From Deltaproteobacteria bacterium (GTDB lineage Bacteria; Myxococcota; XYA12-FULL-58-9; JAUUZB01), in NCBI GenBank assembly GCA_030590185.1, contig JAUUZB010000118.1, positions 1 to 8,132 of the forward strand: a DNA stretch of 8,132 nt, in the 5' to 3' direction. Below the pieces are notes generated by a model, which saw nothing but the letters and a program-made list of their open reading frames with translations, had not been told where the DNA came from and searched no databases. Each line of letters opens with the position of its first letter. Positions within the stretch are counted from its first letter, which is position 1. This document shows positions 1 to 8,018 of the stretch, one piece after another. A program made the translations under genes and the position numbers.

Positions 1-881
1 AGCTTGCTGCCGATCGGGGGCTGGATGCCGATTTCCTTGGCCGGTCGCCCGGTGATGAAATCGCGGGCCATCGCCGCCGCTTGGGAGCCGAGGGTGGTCA
101 GATCGACCGACACCGACATCAGGGCGCCCCCTTGAGCAAAGCGATCCGAGAGCGACGAGAAGAAGGGCAGCTCGTCGGCCTGGGTGCGATCCCTGAGGAA
201 CGCGAAGGTGTCCGGGTTCATCAGCACCGGGTCGTTCATGTACCAGATGCCGTCGATGTCTTTGGGGCGGTTGTGGTACGCCTGCTCGACCTCGATGGCG
301 TTCGCGACCGGCACCGCGACCAACTCGATGCCGAGCCCGGCGACCGCCCGGCGGGCTTCCTTGACCAGCTCCTCTGATCCCTGCGGCGAATAAAGGGTGA
401 GGACCTTCTTCATGTCCGCGGCGATCATCTTGAACATCATGAACTCGACCGCCGGTGGAGTCTCGAGGGCGATACCCATGGTGTTGGGCTCGTCCGCGAG
501 TCGGTGGCGCCGGTGGTTGACCACCATGGCGAACAGCAAGGGTGGATCCGGGAAGAACTGGCGGGCGACCAGGGTGGCCTTGGTGCCGAGGGCGAAGATC
601 AGGGCCGGCTGCTGCTTCTCTACGATGTCGCGCAGCCCGTCCTCGCCGATCAGGTCCGGCCGGCAATAGACCACCACCGAGTTGTCGACGCTGGCCATGA
701 AGGACTCGAGGGGGGCGTCGAACACCGGGTTGTCGCTGCTCTCCAACACCAGGATGTGGGCCCCGGGTCCGGGCCTGACCAGAACCGGCTCCGGTGGCTT
801 GGCGCACCCTGACAACCCCAGCGCCGTGATTCCGACCCCGAGGGCGAGTACGCCCAGCACCCCGATGAAACGACTACGCAT
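1..881 (-). CDS. ABC_sub_bind-type substrate-binding lipoprotein (3' end outside window)
   Basis: The frame is open for 293 codons and runs off the left edge, so the C-terminus is missing. Residues 1-26 are a lipoprotein signal: two arginines, a hydrophobic stretch, then lipobox LSGC with Cys26 as the predicted lipidated residue. The mature part reads as the two-lobed ABC_sub_bind (DUF534, PF04392) periplasmic-binding fold: an ALGTKAT strand-turn at about 97-103, FAMVVN at 117-122, MGIALE at 135-140, LTLYSP at 161-166 and DGIWYMNDP at 210-218. Family members are usually about 300-330 residues, so perhaps 20-40 are missing. The ligand cannot be read from sequence; the family is poorly characterised and includes members beside transporters and others beside sensor kinases. 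The start is the ATG whose A is also the last base of the upstream gene's TGA (TGATG), implying translational coupling. No permease or ATPase is visible. The family call is from motif memory, not a search. Confidence 0.75.
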   Translation of the reverse strand, partial: MRSRFIGVLGVLALGVGITALGLSGCAKPPEPVLVRPGPGAHILVLESSDNPVFDAPLESFMASVDNSVVVYCRPDLIGEDGLRDIVEKQQPALIFALGTKATLVARQFFPDPPLLFAMVVNHRRHRLADEPNTMGIALETPPAVEFMMFKMIAADMKKVLTLYSPQGSEELVKEARRAVAGLGIELVAVPVANAIEVEQAYHNRPKDIDGIWYMNDPVLMNPDTFAFLRDRTQADELPFFSSLSDRFAQGGALMSVSVDLTTLGSQAAAMARDFITGRPAKEIGIQPPIGSK

Positions 882-1690
882 CACTTCTTCACCATGGAGA
901 GATCAAAAGTCACCCACTGGTCAAAACCCAAGGTCCGCATGGCCTTGCGCCCATTTTCGTCCTCGCCCATCGTGGCGATGGCGCGGCTCATCGCGTCCCG
1001 TTCGCCGACGGTGGTATTGTCGGTCACCGCACACAGGGGTGAGCGCAGGATCGGCTTGGTCTCGATCACGGCTCGAAAGGAGGCGACCGCCGCCGGGTTG
1101 ATCCGCTTCAGGACCTCGACGCTGCTCGGCGTCACCAGCGCCGCTTGCACCTGCCCGAAGGAGAGCGCCAACAGCGCATCGATATCCTTGGAGACCGGGA
1201 TGATGTGAGCGTTTGTTAGTTTGAGGCCAGTGCGTCGCAGGCCGGCGAGCACCGACTCACCTCCCTTGTTGGCGTCGGCACCGGTGACGGTGGCCGCGAT
1301 GTTCGCGCCGCTCAGGTCGCCCGCCGTGCCTTGGCCCTTGTCGAACAGCTTCTTGCGGTAGTAGACGTCGCCCGCCATCGAAGGAACGAGCAGGGCGTTG
1401 AGCCCCTTGCCGCGGCTGTCACGCAGGAAGGCCGAGGAGACGATGGCGAACTTGGTGGTCGGCTGGCGGAGCAATTTCTCAAAGGTCTTCCGGTCCTTGA
1501 CCGGCTGGAAACTCAGTCCGCTGTCGCTGTCCCGCAGATAGTTATTGAACCAGGAGCTGATGTTGACGATCGCCTGGTGGTTGGCGTCTGGATCGTAAAA
1601 CAACAACAAATCGGGCGACTGGCTGGCCACAGGCCGCGTCGCCGCCGTGCACAACAGCAGGGCCAGACCATATCCGACCAGTCGTCTCAG
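881..1690 (-). CDS. PhnD-like periplasmic substrate-binding protein, probable CTG start
   Basis: Read from CTG at 1690, this gives 269 residues. Residues 1-24 form a Sec signal (Arg-Arg, a leucine-rich core, then VAS before Gln24 or Ser25 as likely cleavage site). The mature part resembles the PhnD / phosphate-phosphonate-binding group (PF12974): FAIVSSAFL at 81-89, GDLSGANIAATVTGADANKGG at about 124-144 (the usual 'L-G-k-vAv' segment before a GGES loop), a lobe-crossing LALSFGQVQAALVTPSSVEVL at about 174-194, KPILRSPLCAV at 212-222, and a C-terminal GRKAMRTLGFDQW at 247-259. That is the normal shape for orphan PhnD-like proteins, whose ligands vary and often are not phosphonates. The frame is open upstream to an ATG at 1900, but that start would overlap the barrel gene by 98 bases and bury the signal peptide, so I rejected it. 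No in-frame ATG, GTG or TTG lies between the barrel stop and the signal. AGGGG sits 7 bases before CTG. A 5' frameshift is the alternative. Confidence 0.68.
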   Translation of the reverse strand: MRRLVGYGLALLLCTAATRPVASQSPDLLLFYDPDANHQAIVNISSWFNNYLRDSDSGLSFQPVKDRKTFEKLLRQPTTKFAIVSSAFLRDSRGKGLNALLVPSMAGDVYYRKKLFDKGQGTAGDLSGANIAATVTGADANKGGESVLAGLRRTGLKLTNAHIIPVSKDIDALLALSFGQVQAALVTPSSVEVLKRINPAAVASFRAVIETKPILRSPLCAVTDNTTVGERDAMSRAIATMGEDENGRKAMRTLGFDQWVTFDLSMVKK

Positions 1691-1803
1691 CTCGGTACCC
1701 CTGTCGTGGCTCGGAGGTGCGGCGCAGCCTTCGTGAGCGGGACCATCCCCAAAAGCCTGTGGACAGTCAAGGCGCCGCTGCGGTGGGGCCCAGGGTCGGT
1801 CAT
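1687..1803 (-). CDS. Possible 38-codon leader ORF between barrel gene and PhnD-like gene
   Basis: An ATG overlaps the barrel gene's stop (TGATG) and opens a 38-codon frame that ends in a TGA overlapping the putative CTG start of the PhnD-like gene (CTGA). The frame differs from both neighbours. The predicted peptide is basic and proline-rich (starting MTDPGPHR) with no recognisable domain and no clear membrane segment. Three readings are possible. It may be a translated coupling ORF that carries ribosomes from the barrel gene to the next gene. It may be the true 5' end of the PhnD-like gene, broken by a one-base indel or a programmed frameshift. Or it may be a chance frame. The stop-start overlap at both ends is what makes it worth listing. 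A second in-frame ATG lies at 1746. Confidence 0.22.
   Translation of the reverse strand: MTDPGPHRSGALTVHRLLGMVPLTKAAPHLRATTGVPS
1698..1702 (-). promoter_or_regulatory. Shine-Dalgarno that favours the CTG start
   Basis: Minus-strand AGGGG lies seven bases before CTG at 1690, an ideal spacing. It decides the start chosen for the PhnD-like gene, because no standard start codon is in frame nearby. This is inferred from sequence only. Confidence 0.4.
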
Positions 1804-3311
1804 CAATAGCGGAAGGTGCTCGACACGAAGACGTAGAAGAAGGAGTGAAAAGTTTCGATGCGCTTGAATGCCTGTTCGCTGCTGAGCAGGCGTTCCACAT
1901 CGCTGGCCGGGATCACGTCGTAGCCGGCGCCCCAGCTGTAGAGGACGCCGATGCGGGAGAGGGAGTGCTCGCTGAAATAGCCAAGGGCAGCGGTGAGGCC
2001 CATGATGTCCACCTTGGGTTGGGCGTCCGTGGTGGGGCCGCGCGGCACATCCGGGGCGCTGGAAAAGTCGGAGAACAATCCGGCGGCCACACTAACGTCG
2101 CCGATCACCAGATACTCGATTCCGAGGTTGAAATTCACCACCGCCCGGCGCTCGACCTCTGGGTTGAACGGAATACGGGCCAGCAGATCGGAGGTGAGCT
2201 CCGGGGACTCGATCAGCTGATAGCGGGTCGGGAAGTGGAACGAGACGTCGGCGCTGATGGTGACCTGCTTCTTTCGCACATAGGAGATCCCGGCGCGCAG
2301 GGTGGCTGGGTATTGGGTCTCCGAGGAACCCTCCACCTCCACCGTTTCGAACCGCGAATGTGGATGGGTGAGGATTTCCTCGTTGATGCACTGCTCGTAG
2401 AGCGTCGGCGTGAGGCTCAAGGAGTCACAGGAGGGCGCGGCCTCGTCGCTTTGAAAGCGCAGGGTGGCCTGGGAGTGGATCGGGATCGAGGGGGTGACGA
2501 AGGATAGGCCGAGGTTGACCCAGCTGTCGCGGTAGTCGAACACGACCTTGGCCCCGGCGATGAACACCAGATTGCCGTTCAAGAAGTCGATGCTGTTGGT
2601 GGCGCTGCGAAAGACCTGGCTGTCGTTGCTCGAGTCGCCGTCCCCGTCATCGATCGTGGCGCTGGTGGTGAGCTCCTCGACGTCGGTGGTGGAGCGCAGG
2701 ATGTAGTAGCCGCTAACCCCGAGCCGCAGCCAGGGAGTCACCTTGTAGGCATAGCCGGCGCCGGTCCACAGGGCTCGGTCGGTTACCCGGCGCGAATAGG
2801 AGATGCGTTGCTCACCGAACAGGAGGCTCGGGTGCTCGGTGCTCTGCTGCCCGAGCGGGTCGCTGGCGGTGAAGGTCCGAAACGAGGGCACCACCGCCGA
2901 GAAGCCGAAGGCGTGCCGCGGGCGCCCGTCCACCCCTGGCTCGCCAAAGGTCTGCACGAAGCCAGCGCTCGCCGGTATGATGACGAGATCGGTGAACTCG
3001 ATTTGGAGGTCCTCGAGACCGGCGACCACGAGCACCGGCCCCTCGGCGCCGTAGCTGCGACGTTCGAAGCCGTAGAGGCTGGCCGAGACCGAGTAGCTCG
3101 AGTCCCGCACGTCGGCGATGCCGGCCGGATTGTAGTAGAGCCCGGCCGGGGCGTCGCTGAGGCTGGTGAAGGCGCCACCGAGCCCGAGCGCCCGACCGCC
3201 GACTACGAAGTCTTGGTAGTGGGAGTCATCAGCGTGGGCAACGTCCGCGACGCAGAGCAGGACACCCGCCACCAGCGCCAGTGGCCTCCGGCCCCAGGGG
3301 AGGCTCAGCAC
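1803..3311 (-). CDS. FadL/PorV-like outer-membrane beta-barrel protein
   Basis: This is a 502-residue protein starting at GTG, the only usable start: the nuoI stop lies in the same frame four codons upstream. Residues 1-27 are a Sec signal ending AHA before Asp28. The mature N-terminus has a conserved segment at 38-66, GGRALGLGGAF then APAGLYYNPAGIA. It is typical of the OMPP1/FadL/TodX and PorV/PorQ superfamily, where the NPA segment belongs to the N-terminal hatch region. The rest alternates amphipathic strands such as LRLGVSGYYIL (196-206) and AVVNFNLGIEYLV (390-402). It ends in FRY, the terminal aromatic signal of BAM-assembled barrels. FadL-type barrels take hydrophobic molecules across the outer membrane; the substrate here cannot be told. 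Oddities are an acidic run at 221-230 and a cysteine pair (295, 308), both probably in loops. The gene follows nuoI by nine bases with a poor Shine-Dalgarno, so coupled translation is likely. Confidence 0.82.
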   Translation of the reverse strand: MLSLPWGRRPLALVAGVLLCVADVAHADDSHYQDFVVGGRALGLGGAFTSLSDAPAGLYYNPAGIADVRDSSYSVSASLYGFERRSYGAEGPVLVVAGLEDLQIEFTDLVIIPASAGFVQTFGEPGVDGRPRHAFGFSAVVPSFRTFTASDPLGQQSTEHPSLLFGEQRISYSRRVTDRALWTGAGYAYKVTPWLRLGVSGYYILRSTTDVEELTTSATIDDGDGDSSNDSQVFRSATNSIDFLNGNLVFIAGAKVVFDYRDSWVNLGLSFVTPSIPIHSQATLRFQSDEAAPSCDSLSLTPTLYEQCINEEILTHPHSRFETVEVEGSSETQYPATLRAGISYVRKKQVTISADVSFHFPTRYQLIESPELTSDLLARIPFNPEVERRAVVNFNLGIEYLVIGDVSVAAGLFSDFSSAPDVPRGPTTDAQPKVDIMGLTAALGYFSEHSLSRIGVLYSWGAGYDVIPASDVERLLSSEQAFKRIETFHSFFYVFVSSTFRY

Positions 3312-3320
3312 GGAGTCACG

Positions 3321-3875
3321 TCACCGACCCTTGGGCTTGTTCTCGCGATAATTCTGCGCCCCGTAGGTGGGCTCGGCGCCCGGGCGGCCAACCAGGCCGA
3401 GCAGGTCCATGCGACCCATCACCGCTGCATCGCGGCTGTAGGTGGGCGGGGTGTGAATGCCGGTGTCCATGCGGATGGCGTCTTCGGGGCAGGCCTCGAC
3501 GCAGAAGCCGCAATAGATGCAGCGCAGCTGATCGATCTCAAAGGCCTTGGGACGTTTCTCGATACTCGCGTCGGGGGACTCCTCGGCCACGATGTGGATG
3601 CAATAGGCCGGGCAGACCGTTGAGCACATGTAGCAGGCCACGCAGCGCGACGTGCCGTCCTCGCGGGGGAGCAGCCGGTGTTGGCCACGGAAGCGCGGCG
3701 GGTAAATGCGCTGCTCCTCAGGGTAGCGTAGGGTCTGCAAGTCTCGGGTCTTGCGGGGCCCGAACAGGTTGGCGAACAGGTGGCGGGTGGTCACCCAGAC
3801 GCCGCGTACGATCTCCGGGAAGAAGCTGCGCTCGTAGATTGAGAAATCGACGTGCTCGCGAACCTTGATCGCCAT
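3321..3875 (-). CDS. nuoI: NADH-quinone oxidoreductase subunit I (NuoI)
   Basis: This 184-residue peripheral subunit of complex I passes electrons from the NuoG side to NuoB next to the quinone site. Two 8-Fe ferredoxin-type motifs are complete: CVACYMCSTVCP with Cys78, 81, 84 and 88, and CIYCGFCVEACP with Cys119, 122, 125 and 129. They bind clusters N6a and N6b. The N-terminal part (GVWVTTRHLFANLFGP, 25-40) is the amphipathic region that docks on the membrane arm, and YPEEQRIYPPRFRG (51-64) is the usual lead-in to the first motif. The length is normal for the family. The start is ATG with AGGAG six bases upstream; that Shine-Dalgarno overlaps the nuoH stop. The expected neighbour nuoJ does not follow; an outer-membrane barrel gene does, nine bases on. 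Confidence 0.97.
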   Translation of the reverse strand: MAIKVREHVDFSIYERSFFPEIVRGVWVTTRHLFANLFGPRKTRDLQTLRYPEEQRIYPPRFRGQHRLLPREDGTSRCVACYMCSTVCPAYCIHIVAEESPDASIEKRPKAFEIDQLRCIYCGFCVEACPEDAIRMDTGIHTPPTYSRDAAVMGRMDLLGLVGRPGAEPTYGAQNYRENKPKGR

Positions 3876-3881
3876 CGGGTA

Positions 3882-3884
3882 CTC

Positions 3885-3886
<2 letters not shown>
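3882..3886 (-). promoter_or_regulatory. nuoI Shine-Dalgarno overlapping nuoH stop
   Basis: Minus-strand AGGAG, six bases before the nuoI ATG, shares bases with the nuoH TAG. The arrangement suggests that terminating nuoH ribosomes reinitiate on nuoI. Confidence 0.7.
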
Positions 3887-5105
<1,219 letters not shown>

Positions 5106-5130
5106 CGTCTTTACTTTCCCGTTTGGCTGC

Positions 5131-6717
5131 TCACAGCTCGCGGCCCAGGGGCCCGAGGTCGGTCAGTCCCTTACCCTTGAAGGACTCGAGATGACGTTCG
5201 ATCTCCGCCCGGATGGTTTGGGGTGAGGGCAACGCGAAGCCCAAGCCTAGCTCCGCCGCGATCTCCATCAACCACTCGTGGCTCGGTCGGGCATCCCCGA
5301 CCGGCGGGAAGGCTGGCCGCAGGCCTTGGGCGCGGCGCTCGCCGTTTACCCAGGTGCCGTCGAGTTGCACCCAGGCGAGACTGGGCAGGGTGACGTCGGC
5401 CGCCTCCGCCAGGGCAGTGCGGGCGTGGGCGACGTGCACGAAGTTGCCGAGTCCCTCGGCCAGGGTCGCGAGCCCCTCCGGGTCGCTCAGCTCGTGGCCG
5501 ACCACGAGCAGGGCGTCGTAGTCGCGCGCCCGGATCCCCGCCTCGAGGTCGGCGCGGCTGTCGATGCCCAGATCCAGGTCGCCGAGGACCGCGGTGATGC
5601 CGGCACGATTGGGGTTCTGGTCCGCGGCCCGCAAGAAGTCGTCGGCCGTACCATCATCGTAGCCGAGCAGCGCGATGCTGGTGGCGCCCAGAACCTCCTT
5701 GGCCAAGCGTCCGAGGATATAGGCCTCCTCGACCGTGGCGTGCAGGGACAGGGCCACGCCGACGTTGAGATCCTTGCCGTCACCGTCACGGGCCGCCGTG
5801 AGGATCTCCCGGATGCGGCGTCGGGCCTGACGCAACTCGGTGACCTTGGCAGGTGGCCGCTCGCCGTTGCCGCCCCCGGTGCTCATCAAGGGGGTGGTGA
5901 GGCGGTTCTGGTTGGCGCGGGCGTAGGTGAGCCGGCCCGCGTCGCACATCCAGACCTGATTGACCGCGTCGTTGGCGCGCGGCAACAGTCGATAGACCTG
6001 AGCGGAGCGTTGATCGACGTAGACGTTGCAACCCTTGGCGCAGCCGCCGCAGATGCTGTCGGAGCGACGCAGGTTCCAAACCCGTTGCTTGAAGCGGAAG
6101 ACCGTTGAGGTGAGGGCGCCGACCGGGCAGACATCGACCGTATTGAGCGCGTAAGGGTGGTCGAGCTGTTGGCCGGGCATCACGCCGATGTGCGCGTGGT
6201 CGCCGCGTTGGAAGACGCCGAGCTGACGGTCCTTGGCGATCTCGTCCATGAACCGCACGCAGCGGGTGCAGAGAATGCAACGGTCGCCGTTGTAGACCAC
6301 GTTCGGGCCGAGGTGCTCGAGCCGCGGGTGGGGTTGTTTGGCGTCGACCATGCGGCCGGGCCGCAGATCGAACTCCATATAGGTGTCTTGTAGCTCGCAC
6401 TCCCCCGCCTGGTCGCAGATCGGGCAATCGAGGGGGTGGTTGATCAGCACGAACTCGTGGACCGCCCGTTGGGCGTCGCGCACCCGCTCGTTACTGACCG
6501 TGACGTTCATGCCATCACGGCAGGGGGTGTGGCAGGCCGGCATCAGCTTGGGCGCCCCCTCGACCTCCACCAGGCACATGCGGCAGTTGGCCGCCACCGA
6601 CAGGCGCGGGTGCCAACAGTAGAAGGGGATGGCAACGTCGTTGCGTTGGGCGACCTGGATGATGGTCTCACCATCTTCGAAGTCGAGCTTGGTGCCGTCG
6701 ATGTTGACCTGCGGCAT
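5131..6717 (-). CDS. nuoG: NADH-quinone oxidoreductase subunit G (NuoG), short form with N7 ligands
   Basis: This 528-residue Fe-S subunit carries electrons from NADH dehydrogenase toward NuoI. Domains in order: a 2Fe-2S ferredoxin domain (Cys34, 45, 48, 62); the N5 site HxxxCxxCxxxxxC (His94, Cys98, 101, 107); the N4 site (Cys147, 150, 153, 197); a molybdopterin-oxidoreductase-type 4Fe-4S domain (Cys223, 226, 230, 258), matching the CxxCxxxCx27C pattern known for the optional cluster N7; and then a reduced molybdopterin-like domain to the C-terminus. E. coli NuoG has about 900 residues and mitochondrial-type forms about 700, so the molybdopterin-like part here is cut down. The family does not bind molybdenum cofactor. 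I chose ATG at 6717 because MPQVNIDGTK opens the ferredoxin fold directly and AGGAG lies 11 bases upstream; the open frame to 6873 overlaps nuoD and is arginine-rich shadow sequence. It follows nuoD by 23 bases, with no nuoE or nuoF between. Confidence 0.95.
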   Translation of the reverse strand: MPQVNIDGTKLDFEDGETIIQVAQRNDVAIPFYCWHPRLSVAANCRMCLVEVEGAPKLMPACHTPCRDGMNVTVSNERVRDAQRAVHEFVLINHPLDCPICDQAGECELQDTYMEFDLRPGRMVDAKQPHPRLEHLGPNVVYNGDRCILCTRCVRFMDEIAKDRQLGVFQRGDHAHIGVMPGQQLDHPYALNTVDVCPVGALTSTVFRFKQRVWNLRRSDSICGGCAKGCNVYVDQRSAQVYRLLPRANDAVNQVWMCDAGRLTYARANQNRLTTPLMSTGGGNGERPPAKVTELRQARRRIREILTAARDGDGKDLNVGVALSLHATVEEAYILGRLAKEVLGATSIALLGYDDGTADDFLRAADQNPNRAGITAVLGDLDLGIDSRADLEAGIRARDYDALLVVGHELSDPEGLATLAEGLGNFVHVAHARTALAEAADVTLPSLAWVQLDGTWVNGERRAQGLRPAFPPVGDARPSHEWLMEIAAELGLGFALPSPQTIRAEIERHLESFKGKGLTDLGPLGREL

Positions 6718-6740
6718 GTCGATACTATCTCCTGCCCGAC

Positions 6741-7934
6741 TCAGCGGTCGCACTCGCCGCCGATCATGTTGATGGAGCCGAAGACTGGGATGACGTCGGC
6801 GATGGTCGCGCCCTTGAGCAGCACGTCGTCCATCGCCTGGATGACCGGGAAGCAGGGCGAACGCACCCGGCATTTGTACGGGTTTCCGGTGCCGTCCGAC
6901 ACCAGATAGAAGCCGAGCTCGCCGTTGGCGGCCTCGGTGAAGCTGTAGACCTCCCCGGCTGGCACCTGGGCGCCATCGATGGTCAGCTTGAAGTGATTCA
7001 TCAGGCCTTCGATGGTGTTGGTGGCCGCCTGTTTGTCCGGCAGCACGAAGCGCGGCTCATCGACGATGATCGGGCCCGGCTCTAGCAGGTCGATGGCCTG
7101 GTCGATGATTCGCCGGCTCTGGCGCATCTCCTCGAGGCGCACCAGCCAGCGGTCGTAGCTGTCGCCGTTGCCGCCCACCGGGATGTCGAAGTCGATCTCG
7201 TCGTAGACATCGTATGGGTGGGCCTTGCGAATGTCGTACTCCACCCCGGTGGAGCGCAAAAACGGCCCGGTCATGCCGTAGGAGATCGCTTCCTTCTGGG
7301 TGACCACCCCCACGCCCTGGAGGCGGTCGACGAAGATGCGGTTGAGGGTCAGCATCTTCTCGGTGTCTTCGATGAATCTGAAACAGCGGGTGACGGCGGC
7401 GCGGCAGCGCTCCTCCCAACCCGGGGTCAGGTCGTGGGCGACGCCACCGATGCGCGCGTAGTTGCTGGTGACCCGGGCGCCAGAGACCTCCTCGATCAGG
7501 TCGTAGAGAAACTCGCGCCCCTCGACCAGATATAGGAAGGGGGTGAACCCACCCACCTCCATGGCCATGGCGGCCAGGCAGGTGACGTGATCAACGATGC
7601 GCGCGACTTCACCGATGAGGACGCGCAGGACTTTGGCTCGCCGTGGGATGTCGATGCCGATCAACCGCTCCACCGCCTGGGCGTAGCCGAAGTTGTTCAG
7701 CATCGGCGAGACGTAGTTGAGCCGATCGGTGTACGGCATGACTTGGGCCCAGTGCACCGATTCGCAACACTTCTCGAACCCCCGGTGGAGAAAGCCGATG
7801 TCGGTGCGGCTCTTGACGATCAACTCACCGTCGAGCTCCACCAAGATCCGCACCGTCCCGTGCATGGCCGGGTGGGAGGGACCCATGTTGATTTCGACGT
7901 TCTTTGTGGGGAGGTCGTGGGCTATGTCGGCCAT
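6741..7934 (-). CDS. nuoD: NADH-quinone oxidoreductase subunit D (NuoD, 49-kDa type)
   Basis: This 397-residue subunit forms the quinone-reduction site with NuoB. GPSHPAMHGT (18-27) supplies the quinone-site loop. His25 and Tyr74 (in YTDRLNY) lie 49 residues apart, the same spacing as His59 and Tyr108 of the bovine 49-kDa subunit, the two residues that contact the quinone headgroup. Further family marks are GFLHRGFEK (47-55), RIVDHVTCLA, GGFTPFLYL, YGMTGPFLRSTG and the C-terminal segment GSINMIGGECDR. It lacks the paired CxxC nickel-binding motifs of NiFe hydrogenases, so it is not a hydrogenase large subunit. I chose ATG at 7934, with GGAGGAAGG ending ten bases upstream, over an upstream GTG (8081) whose extension is unlike any NuoD and crosses the promoter region. 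Length is standard. It is a stand-alone gene, not fused to nuoC, and nuoC is not upstream. Confidence 0.97.
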   Translation of the reverse strand: MADIAHDLPTKNVEINMGPSHPAMHGTVRILVELDGELIVKSRTDIGFLHRGFEKCCESVHWAQVMPYTDRLNYVSPMLNNFGYAQAVERLIGIDIPRRAKVLRVLIGEVARIVDHVTCLAAMAMEVGGFTPFLYLVEGREFLYDLIEEVSGARVTSNYARIGGVAHDLTPGWEERCRAAVTRCFRFIEDTEKMLTLNRIFVDRLQGVGVVTQKEAISYGMTGPFLRSTGVEYDIRKAHPYDVYDEIDFDIPVGGNGDSYDRWLVRLEEMRQSRRIIDQAIDLLEPGPIIVDEPRFVLPDKQAATNTIEGLMNHFKLTIDGAQVPAGEVYSFTEAANGELGFYLVSDGTGNPYKCRVRSPCFPVIQAMDDVLLKGATIADVIPVFGSINMIGGECDR

Positions 7935-7944
7935 CGAGTTGCTG

Positions 7945-7953
7945 CCTTCCTCC
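7945..7953 (-). promoter_or_regulatory. Strong Shine-Dalgarno of nuoD
   Basis: Minus-strand GGAGGAAGG ends ten bases before ATG at 7934. It is the strongest ribosome binding site in the window and fixes the nuoD start, ruling out the longer open frame. Confidence 0.7.
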
Positions 7954-7977
7954 GGGATGTCTCGCCCTCTGCGGGGG

Positions 7978-8006
7978 TTGCTAGCCCCACCCGGTCTTTG
8001 AGTCAA
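7978..8006 (-). promoter_or_regulatory. Candidate sigma-70 promoter for the nuoD-led operon
   Basis: On the minus strand TTGACT (8006-8001) is separated by 17 bases from TAGCAA (7983-7978). The -35 box matches consensus at five of six positions; the -10 box is weak, at three of six. Position and spacing fit a transcript starting some 35-40 bases before the nuoD ATG. GGGG and CCCC flanking the -10 box could form a small hairpin. No other promoter-like gap is seen down to the left edge, so this may drive all seven genes. Confidence 0.4.
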
Positions 8007-8018
8007 CCGCCCATAGCG

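Noticed and set aside
1691..1900. ATG at 1900 as the start of the PhnD-like gene
   Set aside because: It would overlap the barrel gene by 98 bases and place 70 residues before the signal peptide; those residues are out-of-frame shadow of the barrel's C-terminus and non-descript sequence.
3309..3330. Stop-codon read-through fusing NuoI to the barrel protein (same frame, TGA followed by C)
   Set aside because: The two ORFs are in frame and TGAC is a leaky context, but a fusion would put a cytoplasmic Fe-S subunit before a Sec signal peptide, which makes no biological sense.
5131..6717. NuoG-like gene as a formate dehydrogenase or other catalytic molybdoenzyme
   Set aside because: The molybdopterin-like domain is too short and no catalytic Cys/SeCys segment follows the Fe-S domain; the subunit-G domain order and neighbours fit complex I.
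6718..6873. 52-residue N-terminal extension of NuoG
   Set aside because: It overlaps the end of nuoD and is arginine-rich out-of-frame sequence; the ferredoxin fold begins at the ATG at 6717, which has AGGAG upstream.
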